64,000 bases of DNA from Lyophyllum atratum (lineage: Eukaryota; Basidiomycota; Agaricomycetes; Agaricales; Lyophyllaceae): assembly GCA_014905825.1 (NCBI GenBank), contig JACGCN010000002.1, positions 2,170,001 to 2,234,000 on the forward strand, read 5' to 3'. This document shows, in pieces, positions 11,332-24,105 of this stretch. The notes below the pieces were generated by a model. The model saw only the letters and a program-made list of their open reading frames with translations. It had not been told where the DNA came from and did no database searches. Both the position numbers and the translations under genes were made by a program. Each line of letters begins with the position of its first letter. Positions within the stretch are counted from its first letter, which is position 1.

Positions 11332-13072
11332 TCAGTACTCTTGCTCCTCAACGTCAGCAGAGTCGATGCCAACCTCCTCGTAATCCTTCTCAAGAGCAGC
11401 AAGATCTTCGCGAGCTTCGGAGAACTCACCCTCTTCCATACCCTCACCGACGTACCAATGAACGAAGGCACGCTTGGAGTACAGGAGATCAAACTTATGG
11501 TCGAGACGACTCCATGCGGCGGAGATGGCGGTGGTGTTGGACAACATGCACATGCTGCGAGAGACCTGGGCGAGGTCGCCACCGGGAACATGAGCGGGGG
11601 GCTCGTTGCAGATACCGAGCTTGAAACCAGTAGGGCACCAGTCGACAAATTGGATGGTGCGCTTGGTCTTGATGATAGCGACGGCGGCGTTGACGTCTTT
11701 GGGGACGACGTCACCGCGGTAAAGCAGAGCGCAAGCCACTGGAGAATGATGTTAGGACCGGTATTGCATTCAAGAATGCTAAGAACATACTATATTTGCC
11801 CTCCCTGGGATCGCACTTGACCATCTGGTTGCCGGTCTCGAAGCAAGAGAACGTCATATCGGCAACCGAGTTCTGCTCGTGATGAGCCTTCTCAGCAGAG
11901 ATGATGGGGGCAAAGGTAGCAAGGGGGAAATGAATACGAGGGAAACTGTTTACCCTTAGTGAACGAAGATTGGCATCTGTGGCAAGTAACTCACGGCACC
12001 AAGTTGGTCTGGAACTCGTTCAAATCGACGTTCAGAGACCCATCGAAGCGCAAAGAAGCCGTGATAGAAGAAACAACTTGAGCGATGAGTCTGTTCAAGT
12101 TGGTAAGACTGGGTGATTGGATGTTGAGGTTCTTCTTGCAAATGTCGTAAATGGCTTCATTATCAACCTAAGACGGAAACTGAGTACGATTGTTATAGTT
12201 ATGAAGCGATAGTCACTTACCATGAAAGAGCAATCAGAGTGCTCGAGCGTCGTGTGGGTCGTTAAAACAGAATTGTAAGGCTCTACAACAGAGTTGGCTA
12301 GAGTAGGGGCGGGGTAGACGCTGAACTCCAGCTTGGACTTCTTGCCGTAATCAGTCGACAGACGCTCAAGGATGAGAGCACCAAGACCGGATCCAGTTCC
12401 TCCACCGAAGGAGTGGAAGACAAAGAAACCCTGGAGGCCAGAACAGTTATCTGCCAGGCGACGGACTTTGTCCATCACGATATCGATCTTCTCCTTTCCG
12501 ATGGTATAGTGACCACGAGCATCTGCAAGACGTAGTGATAGTCAGATAACGGAGTAACAGCCAAAATACGAGATGAACTACAGTTGCTGGCAGCATCCTC
12601 CTTTCCGGTCAAAAGAGTCTCGGGGTGGAAGAGACTTCTGTAGGGACCGCTCCTGACCTCATCGATGACATTGGGCTCAAGGTCGATGTAGAGGGAGCGG
12701 GGCACGTGTTTGCCAGAGGAAGTTTCCGAGAAGAATGTGCTGAAGCCACCATCGTTGGCAGACGGCGAGCCCTCCATCAGACGACCGTCAGGCTGGAAAG
12801 AAAATGAGATAGATAAAGCGCATGAGGATCGTCCAACTCACGCTGAGACCGTGCTCGACGGTATACAGCTCCCCTGTGTGGATCAGATTAGCATCACGCC
12901 ACTTTCCGTTTGAAGTGGTTCCACAGCGAGACAAAGAAACGACGCGTTATTGGGTGTGCCGCTCGCGTCGATATACTAAAGGGTCATGTTGGTCGAGAAA
13001 CGAGGACTTACAGCAGGCGTTTCCGATTTGGACACCAGCCTGACCAACGTGCACGGAGATGACTTCACGCAT
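11332..13072 (-). CDS. alpha-tubulin (copy A)
   Basis: Seven exons (complement 13072-13012, 12873-12842, 12792-12582, 12522-12221, 12167-11995, 11945-11791, 11738-11332) give 446 aa. It is alpha- and not beta-tubulin, because it starts [20 protein letters not shown] and has the [12 protein letters not shown] loop. The tubulin GTP signature GGGTGSG is present, with the [13 protein letters not shown] and [27 protein letters not shown] blocks. The C-terminus ends in Tyr (VEEQEY), so it could be detyrosinated. The region around position 40 lacks the acetylated Lys of animals. Intron 1 is long (138 bp). Its first five intron positions, and the one just before [10 protein letters not shown], are shared with the second alpha-tubulin at 20.6 kb, which has four further introns. 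Confidence 0.97.
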
Positions 13073-13353
13073 TTTCGAGACTACTAAGGCTATAAAGGGG
13101 AGAGATCAGGATAGAGCAGCGACAACGACGCGTAGAGGACGACTGACGATGGAAGAAGATGGAGAAATGAGACTGCGATGGCAGAACAAAGCCAGCCGGC
13201 CTCCTCACTTCAAAATTAAGGAAGGCGTGTCTTCCCACGCATTCCTGCCATCACACGTGGTCTGTGCGTCCCCAACGTTCTCGACACGCTAGTCCAGATA
13301 TATACGTCTGTCCCATAGTCTACTACAGAAAGTCCATGTGAAGTGTGAAGTCC

Positions 13354-16300
13354 TTATTTGTTTCTATTCCGGATACCCAGCTGCTCGCCAACATGCTGAG
13401 TGCTCTTCCGCGCTTTCTTTGAGGTCTCCTTTCCAAAGTATCTAATCCCCAACCGAGTATACGTATTAGTCAAGGACATGAGGCGTTATCCGAGAAGCAC
13501 CTACCGAACAATACCATCCCACATGCGGAGGCCATGCACTGGTATAACATGCGTTCTGACCTGCTGCTCCGAGACAGACTGCCTTGGCGGTTTGTTTGGG
13601 TCGTCATTGGGATCAAAGGCCGCACGGACTGCGTCAGACATCCGCATTTTCGGCACCGTTCTATGTGTAATAGGTGCGGTGTGATATATGGTCTTCTTTA
13701 GAAGAGCTATTGCTTCGGGCTATGGATGTATCAGATAACGCGTTCTGACATTTCGAGATTCATACCGTATCTTGTCGTTTCGCAATGGCAGTTGGTGGGG
13801 GTATCTCGTCATCAAGGTCCAGTGGACCCCATCGTCGCTCGTCCTGTATCCTTTCGATCTTGTTGCGATCACCTACCGACATGGTTCGTTGGAGACCTTC
13901 TGGGGGTGCTTCTCGCTTCAGGATCAACCCTTGGCGGCATGCGTTCTCAAGCATCTTCGCTGCTTTTGCCTCTAGCCTGACTCTGCTCTTAAGCACTTTC
14001 GTCCCTGCGCGGGTGTAGTGTCTATCCCATTCCATTTGTCCGTCGAACCACCTGCGGGTCGGAGCCTCTTTGATAATCCCAATCTGCTCAGGCGGAATCT
14101 TGAGGGCTGTGATCTCGTCAGGAGGTTCCATTGGTCGTGAGATGCCCCGTATGTCTACCCGCTCCCGAACCATCAAGACATTCCGAACGTCCTTGACAGG
14201 GTATCAGCACGAGCAGGCGCAGGGTAGAAAGGCTGCACACATTGCCTCCATCAAGGGTATTTGAAGTATCTGAACCGTTGATTCGTTCTGATTCGGATAT
14301 CATGTCGACTTCGTCACGCTTAACCTCCTGGGCAGCATTGGCTTCATTGCGCTTATACAGTTTGACGTCGTCGTCTTCAGAGACATTCGTTTTTGTCTTT
14401 TCATGTCCGCGACCGAGTTTCTTCAGGTTTGGACTGCATACTGAGAAAGGCTCATCGTCGTCCGAGCTTTCTATCGGAATCTCAAGGGGCGGACGGTGGA
14501 ACTCTGGGAACGGATTGCGTTCGAGGTGTTCGGCGTCATGATTTGAGACGTGCTTCACAAACTCCGCGATAGAACGATATGCGCATTTTGCCTGTCTGAA
14601 GGGGTCAGAGGAATCAGTGTCCAGATAATCTGAGAGCTCACACTGGGCGTGAAGCTGAACACGGTCAAAACATGGCACATCCCTAAAGACGCGACCGAGA
14701 GTGAGTTAGGGTGAGCAGATGATAGTGACGGGGCTTGTGTACCATCAAATACTTGCAGATGAACCTGGAGATTGATACTATTCTTAGAAAAATTGTAAAG
14801 GAGAGAAGGGGAGCTTGCCTTCGTAGGAGTGGTGAATCGTTCTGCATTTTCTTTCTGACGGTGGCCGTCTCGTAGCACACCGCGTCTAGTGGGGTATTTT
14901 GCTGGATGAGCAGCGCGATGGGCAAGGACGAGTGTTTCGTCTCGCAAGAGTTCGTCGTTGCCTGCTATGATGTAGAGTGGCGGCAGATTTCCCAATGAAC
15001 CCTGGAGGATAGGAGAGACTAAGGGATGGGACAGCTGTCTAGACACCGTTCAATGAGGTGGGCATATTCTTACGATTCCATGGACTCACTCTGTAGCAGC
15101 GTAAAGCTGGATCTGAGAACGCAACTCGAGTGGAACGGCGTCAGGATCACCCATCATTACCTTGGGTGGCTTAGGCTCCCATAGGTCTATGTCGTAGTCA
15201 TCTTTGTCTTCTTCAGCAGTCTTTTGGCTAGACGGCGGCCTCGAGATTTCTGTATTATCCTGGATTCTTGTGGTATCAGCCTTTGCACCTTCGTGGAGCA
15301 TCTCTGCCTGCGTTTGAATTATTTCAACAGCAGCAGACACATCATCTCTAGATTCAGCTTCGCTGAAACGGTCTTTGCTAGGCTTCAGCGTATCGGCATG
15401 TCCTGGCTCCGGGGGAGGGTTGTATTTCGAGGCAACTACACGGGCTTCACCCTTGAGTGGATCCATAGGCCATAAAGTAGATGGCTTCGCGAGAAACCCG
15501 TGTATAGGGATGATGTCCTGCGAGAGCTCGAAGGCAAACGTCGTACACTTTGGGGGAAGTACGCACCTTATCCCTGTTCTCCATGACACTGGGGAAACTG
15601 TGTGTCAGATCCACCCATGGGCTGATCAAAACAGCACCTGCAGGCAGAGGCAAGCCTAAATCTCGAAGGATCGTAAGGACAGTGATACACAACCCCCCGC
15701 CTGCAGAATCGCCAGCTAGCACTATCTTCGAAGGAGAAACAGCCGTGTGCTGCGCTTCCGGAGGAGGTTGTGTTAGATACAAATCTACACGCGGCGATAT
15801 ATCAGCACGACGAGTGAAAATTATTGGTTACACCTACATGCGGCGAGGACATCTTGTAATGGACACGGCCAAGGGTATTGAGGGGCTTTCCTGTATGTCA
15901 TAGTGAGTTAAATCCTTTGCGCTAAACACTCCGATATTTACCGATAGTTGACGGCGAAGACACGACCCTTGATCTTGCGAGCTGCAGAAAAATTGACTGA
16001 CTGGAGCGCTATGTAGGACGTTGTGGAATTACCATATCGAATTATCTGATATCTATGGGTATCTGAAAGGGGGTAGTAAGTATTAGACTTCGAATGCGAC
16101 GTATGTGGCGCACTGATGGAGCCCCAAAAGTAACCACCTATCCCCTCAAGATATCTTTCAGTGCATAAAATCCCATGTTATAAAAAGGCGCACCTCCATG
16201 TACATATAGCTATGAGGTTCAAGTTAATGTGAAGCTGACGTCCAACTAACATAGACGCACCATAACTGTTTCAAGATGGTCCATTCTCAAGACGGTGGTC

Positions 16301-16997
16301 TCCTCATTGCTCAGCTTCCGTTTCATATTAGGATGATCCTTGGCGGGTCTGAGGTATTCGCCCTGCGTCACCCATTCAGCCTCTATGCCGTCTAGGCCAC
16401 GAACTTGCCACCAGCGTTCACCACCAACGACTTGCTTTAGTTCTTCAGGGCCGAACCAATCAATTAAGATATCCGCCGCGCGATTGCACGAGGACAGCGG
16501 TATGAGGACAGCAGCGACCGCAGCCCAGAACGGAGCGGGAACGTGGGTATTGGTACTGTTTAGACATGTGAGAACACCCTTTCGTACCAGAGGGTAAACG
16601 CACAATGCTTGCAAGGATTCTACAGTGTTTTTGGTACCCATATCAATGAAGGCTGCAGTTTGCGTTACGTGAGTAATATAGGAGAAAGTAATGCACTGGT
16701 ATTACCTTTCACGATATTGAATGCTCTGTACGTTGATACTAGTTGATCAGGCGTTGTCAGAGATCAACAGCATTCGACATACTGGTCAAAGAAGATGTCA
16801 TCCTTGGCGTCTTCTCGTCTGTCACCTTCCTTATATTTTTTCGCCTTACGCTTTCCGTGCTCGAAGAATGTCTTGATGACGACTACCATGAACCGAATTT
16901 CAATTGAATATGCGAAAGAATTATAGATTTCATTGAGCCAGGAGGATTACATACCGGGCGTAATATAGGCAGCCGCAGATACTGTTGTTACCGGCAT
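13354..16997 (-). CDS. alpha/beta-hydrolase (HSL-like esterase/lipase) with long C-terminal extension
   Basis: Eighteen exons (complement 16997-16955, 16882-16783, 16725-16706, 16652-16261, 16209-16194, 16137-16114, 16062-16033, 15981-15942, 15890-15838, 15784-15567, 15517-15090, 15038-14819, 14764-14743, 14682-14642, 14591-14241, 14191-13766, 13719-13505, 13441-13354) give 908 aa. The fold-3 hydrolase core shows the oxyanion motif HGGG (189-192), nucleophile elbow GDSAGG with Ser266, probable acid Asp488 and His539 in MCHVLTVF. It resembles fungal Say1-type sterol acetyl-hydrolases, but the substrate is inferred only. The core carries a charged insertion (about residues 325-440). A 360-residue tail, acidic then basic, follows with no known domain. 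Intron 12 is GC-AG (donor AAG|GCAAGC). The five exons covering residues 186-239 are 16-53 nt. Confidence 0.9.
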
Positions 16998-17211
16998 TGT
17001 TGAAGGAAAGAGCTAGGGAATATTGGCTGCAGCGCAGCGGTCATGTTGGTTTCACTTCGCGGGTTTATGTTTAGATCCCAAATAAATTGATGTGACGTCA
17101 CAGCAAACCCCTGATCAAGCGCTTGCACACTGATATTTGTTCCCAGAGTGCTAGCCAAACAGTTGCTTGCATCCAGTCTTGGACGAGTTTTTGCTGGTCA
17201 ATAACAGGCCA
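16998..17211. promoter_or_regulatory. divergent promoter with a perfect CRE palindrome
   Basis: 214 bp separate the ATGs of the alpha/beta-hydrolase (minus) and CFT2 (plus). A perfect TGACGTCA lies at 17093-17100, the consensus for CREB/ATF-type bZIP factors. That it is used is an inference. Confidence 0.6.
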
Positions 17212-20200
17212 ATGATAACTTTTACCCCGCTGTCGGGTGCTGCTCGTTCTTCGCAGACAAAACCGCTAGCATATTTGCTGCAGGTCGACGATGTTCGTAT
17301 ACTCCTCGACTGTGGCTCACCAGATTGGGCTCCAGAGCCTGCACATACAATAATTCCTGATGGTGCTGAAGAGCCTTCATATCATTGGGAAACATACTGC
17401 AATGCACTTCGGGAGTGCGTGAACTCCAACACATAAGATGCGCGTAAACTAATTGGTTATTTCAGATGTGCGCCGACTATAGATCTCGTCCTTCTATCTC
17501 ACGGTGATTTGGCTCATACTGGTCTCTACCCGTACGCGTATTCGAGATGGGGCTTGAAAGCCCCCGCGTACACGACGTTACCAGTCCAGGCGATGGGAAG
17601 GATTGCGGTTTCAGAGGACGTAGAAGGAATACGAGACGAGGAAGACGTTGGCGACGAAGATGAGGCGAAACCTCACCAAGGAACCGGTGATATTGACCTA
17701 GTTGAAGGACCGAGCACTACACCGTCACCGAAGGATCCGAGAAGGGGTAAATACGTTGCGACACTTACCGAAGTTCAAGATGCCTTTGACGCTATTAACA
17801 CACTCCGGTATTCACAACCTACGCATCTGCAAGGTCTGTTCATCATGCCTCTTAGTTGAGAGTTCATACTCAATAGTTTGTTCAGGGAAGTGCCAGGGTT
17901 TGACTATTATTCCATTCAACGCGGGACACACACTGGGTGGTACGATATGGAAAATTCGGTCCCCGTCTTCGGGAACTATCCTCTACGCTGTGAATATCAA
18001 CCATATGAAGGAACGTCACCTCGATGGCACGGTACTAATGCGGCAGGCTGCTGGTGGAGTCTTTGAACCCCTGGCCAGACCAGACTTGCTGATTACCGAC
18101 GCGGAAAGAGCGTCTGTTGTGACAAGTAGACGGAAAGACCGTGACGCTGCTCTTATTGGTATGTCGAACCCTTCCTATGCTGTAAGTACGACGCTCATTG
18201 GCGTTAGACACGATCACAGCAACGCTGTCGTCCCGGTCATCACTTCTTCTACCCTGTGACTCAAGTACACGGGTTTTGGAACTACTCGTTCTGCTAGATC
18301 AACACTGGAACTATTCTCGCCTTCGATATCCAATATGTCTTCTCTCACGATCAGGCAGGGAAATGCTCACCTTTGTGCGGAGTATGATGGAATGGCTGGG
18401 TGGTACAGTGAGTAAAGAGGATGTTGGAGAGGAAGGCACAAATACCCGCCAAGCAAACAAACGAAAGCGGGATGAGGATGGGGATGAAGATGCTTTAGGG
18501 GCCTTTGCGCTACGATTCAAGTGAGTATCCACCTAGCTTTACTATGCCTCGTCGGATTCTATATCTTTTCTTTCGCAGGCATTTGGAGTTCTTCCCCAAT
18601 CCCCAGGCGCTACTACAGACCTACTCGTCGAAAGACCCCAAGCTGATCCTGGCCGTTCCCGCATCTCTATCTCATGGACCATCAAGGAACCTTTTTGCGG
18701 ACTTCGCCGCAGTCCCGGATAACGTCGTTCTCTTGACAGGGCGCAGCGAAGAAGGGACATTGGGGCGCGACTTGTTTGAGACGTGGAACGATTCGCAACG
18801 CCCAGACGACAAGTGGGACAAGGGCAAGATTGGAAGCAACATCATGATGGACGGGGCCCTCAAACTTCGGGTAATATTAATATTACGATTCAACCTGACA
18901 GAACACCATTAACGATGAACTCCAGATGAACCATAAAGTTCCTCTACAGGGTGCCGAACTTGAAGAATACCAACAAAAGGAACGTGCTGCAAAAGAGAAA
19001 GAGGCAGCCTATCAAGCTACACTCGCTCGGAACCAACGAATGCTCGAAGCAGACGAGGACGAAAGCGATTCTGACTCCGACTCTGACTCGGACGACGAAG
19101 ACGAAGTGAGGCAAGCTCTCGAAGGGGATCTGATGGACATGGATGTCGATGGTGCTGGGGGCGGGGAGGATGTCGGGAGACGGAGAAAGGCGGACAAAGG
19201 GACTGGGGAGGACTGGGGACTGGATGGTGACGAAGGGTTGACGAGGCAATTGCTATCCTTTGACATATATATCAAGGGTAACGTGTCGAAAGCGACGTCA
19301 TTTTTCAAGTCAGCTGGGGGGCAAACTCAACGCTTCAGAATGTTCCCTTATGTGGAGAAGAAGCGACGCGTGGACGAGTATGGGGAGACCATTGACGTCG
19401 GAATGTGGCTACGGAAAGGCAAAGTTCTCGAAGAAGACGCGGAAAGCGATGAGGCTAAAGACTACCGTTTGAGGACACTCGCGGAGGAAGACGCTAGGGT
19501 ATGTTGCTATCGACTGTCAGAATCTAATCTGACCATTGTTTTGTAGAAAGCCATCCGGGAACCACCTTCGAAGTTCGTAACATCCGACATTGAGGTTCAA
19601 CTGGCATGTCGACTTTTATTCGTGGACATGGAAGGCTTGAACGATGGCCGCGCCGTGAAAACTATTGTTCCCCAAATCAATCCGCGGAAAATGGTAATAC
19701 GATTATCTCATGGTTGAGCCCGACTAATGTATATGGCATAGATCATCGTACATGCCCCTCCAAGCGCAACAGACGCTTTGATCGAGAGTTGTGCCAATAT
19801 TCGCGCAATGACCAAGGATATATTTGCTCCTGCAGTAGGCGAAAGTGTGCAGATTGGACATCAGACCAATAGTTTCTCCCTTTCTATCAGTGATGAGCTC
19901 TTGGCAACCCTCAAAATGTCCCGGGTATGTATCTCAAGGACACATTATCTCATCCTTGCTAACATCTCTGTTCTCCAGTTTGAAGACAATGAAGTAGGCT
20001 ACGTGACAGGAAGGATCGCTGCCCACGCCAACTCGACCATCCCAACACTAGAGCCGATATCTGTTAGTACGCTTCCCGCCAAGGCTACTATAGTGGAAAC
20101 AACGCAACCGAGAACGTTAGGTGCTCGGGCCACCGTCACGCTCCCTCATTCCACAATGATTGGGGAGTTGAAATTAACTGCCCTCAAGGCACGTTTGGCC

Positions 20201-20410
20201 GCCATTGGGGTGCAGGCCGAACTCATTGGCGAGGGCGTGCTGATCTGCGGAGCTGGCGCGAAACGTAACGCCCCATCAGATACGCTAGAAGAGTCCGTCG
20301 CGGTGCGGAAGACGGCTATGGGGAAGGTTGAGCTGGAGGGCAATGTCTCTGAGGTATATTATACTGTGCGGCGGGAGATATACAAGCTGCACGCCCTTGT
20401 AGCAGCCTGA
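17212..20410 (+). CDS. CFT2: cleavage and polyadenylation factor subunit CFT2 (CPSF100)
   Basis: Nine exons (17212-17414, 17466-17833, 17886-18158, 18208-18520, 18579-18870, 18926-19498, 19547-19693, 19742-19924, 19979-20410) give 927 aa. CFT2 is the inactive metallo-beta-lactamase/beta-CASP partner of the endonuclease YSH1 in mRNA 3'-end formation. The N-terminus MITFTPLSGA opens the beta-lactamase fold. Where active members have HxHxDH, this protein has SHGDLAHTGLYPY, so the zinc site is degenerate, as known for CPSF100. The HTLGGTIWKI block and the beta-CASP region follow. There is a long acidic Asp/Ser linker (around 19050-19240) and an RMMBL-like C-terminus ending YTVRREIYKLHALVAA. It lies upstream of the plus-strand alpha-tubulin, in tandem. 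Confidence 0.96.
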
Positions 20411-20615
20411 GTTGTATAGTTATTAGGACATTAATTAGTTGCAATAGCGTGGATCGCCGTCGCTTAACTGACCGGCCGGCGACGGGTGACCAAACAAGGA
20501 AGGCGTGGGCAACATTTTTAGTTGATTGGCTTGCCCTCTGACCACTTTCCTCAAGAGCGACCAGTTCTCTCTTCCTCATCCTCGTCCTCCTTTCCTCTAC
20601 CTTTCCTAACGAAAA

Positions 20616-22509
<1,894 letters not shown>

Positions 22510-22833
22510 AGAGCAAGAGGTGGAAGTGTATCTCCCTATTTTAGCTCCCTGAGAGATCTAGGGAGACCTAAAATACCCTTTACTACGATTCTCCCCGTTT
22601 TACCCATACCTATAGGTTACTCCCGTCGTTCTCGTTCATTTTTGTATTGCCCTCGTCCGTCTACTACTAAGTTCCCTGTGAATTATCAGGTTCTTTGTTC
22701 ATCATAAACTCTTTACTTTCCACTGCTCGCGATTAGCATGTTGAGACGCTGTGATCTATTTCATGACGATTGACTGCAGGATTCTACGTCTATCGATGCA
22801 TTCCTCAAGAAACGTCTATGGTATATGCGCAGC
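22510..22833. other. intergenic between convergent genes
   Basis: 324 bp holding the 3' ends of the alpha-tubulin (plus) and the HAD phosphatase (minus). T-rich tracts are consistent with polyadenylation regions. Nothing else was seen. Confidence 0.5.
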
Positions 22834-23932
22834 CTATTCCTGGTGAATTGTGATTTCCACGCCTTTCTGAAGCCGTTTAAAGGTGATACTACATATGTTG
22901 CTAAGTCAGATTACACACGATCGGACACATACACAGATATTCACCTGGACATATCTTGGACAATGAAGTCAGGCTTCGCTTCTTCGAGTTGTGCACGGGT
23001 ATGGGTAGTGAGAAATCCGATGGTCTTGCAGCCAGCTGCTCGACCACTGCGAACGCCTGATGGAGCATCTTCGAAGACAGCACCTGTATCCGGGTAGGTT
23101 ATAACCGTGCATTTCAGCAAAGTATATTGAGCTTACAGTTCTCCGGCTTCACTCCACACAGTTTGGCGCCGAGCAGATAAGGATCAGGGCTGGTCGCGTA
23201 ATTGTATCGATCACGACGTCAGGAACACGTCAATTGATTAAAAGAAGACTGACAAGGGTTTGCCCTGAGTTACGTCTTCTGCGGCGACAAACACGTCGGG
23301 AACTGGGACGCCGGCTATCCGGAGGGCAGATGAAGCATAGGCGCGCGTTGCAGACGTGCAGATCGCCCATGAGGGTTCGGGCAGATGCCGCGCTGGGGCG
23401 AGCTGGCGATGTCGTGTAAGCTTTGGCACCATCGTGGACGATGGGATCAGATACCTCTTCGAGTGCAGCAGTGACTCCAGGTAACAAAACGATACCTTGG
23501 CGGCCATTCTCCGTTGAGGTCGAAACGATGGCAGTTTCGAAACGTTCTGCCTCCCTCTGTTTGAAGGTCGCGTAAGCCTGAGGTATGAAAGCAACGCAAA
23601 AGGCAGTGAACGAGCCTCGAGTTCTTCAGGATCTTCGATCCCGCAGTACTTTCGGAGGTTATCGACTGTCCGAACACCATGGGCAGCTAATTAATGGTTA
23701 TGACTTAGAACGCGAATGCTGGATGGAGGGCTGTACGACGTGCAGCTCAATATATTCTGGACATCGATGCCCGGGTATTTTTGCCTGAACAGCTCCCAAG
23801 CACCCACCACGCCGGCAGTCGAATCGACGAGAGTTCCGTCCATATCAAAGAGGCTACGAGGGCTAAGTTCAGGCAATGCATGGCAGAAGAATGGACGCAC
23901 ACTGCATCGACAGTAAATGTGGTCGCGGGCAT
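22834..23932 (-). CDS. HAD-superfamily phosphatase (glycerol-3-phosphatase / DOG-like)
   Basis: Eight exons (complement 23932-23901, 23853-23744, 23686-23616, 23556-23455, 23402-23254, 23189-23137, 23083-22945, 22888-22834) give 236 aa. HAD motif I is FDMDGT (nucleophile Asp14, Asp16). The cap contains HGVRTVDNLRKYCGIEDP. Motif II is ICTSATR, motif III the Lys of GKPFPDPYLL, and motif IV VFEDAPSG. This order matches yeast GPP/DOG phosphatases, which act on glycerol-3-phosphate or 2-deoxyglucose-6-phosphate. The true substrate is not visible. Two introns (after 23744 and 23616) fit the family only with GC donors (T|GCACGT and GAG|GCTCGT), so these two junctions are the least certain part of the model. 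It is divergent from SEC15 (173 bp). Confidence 0.83.
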
Positions 23933-24105
23933 GGTGGCACAGGGCGATCGATTGAACGCCAAAAAAAAGTGAACTTCTGAGATGATATGTTTCCTGAGCA
24001 TGTGATCGGACCGAAATGTATTTGGATGCGGGGGTGGTGGCAAACAACTGATGAACCGACAAGAACGTGTGAAGAGGGTTGTCTCAATCATCCGTCGGTG
24101 CAGTT

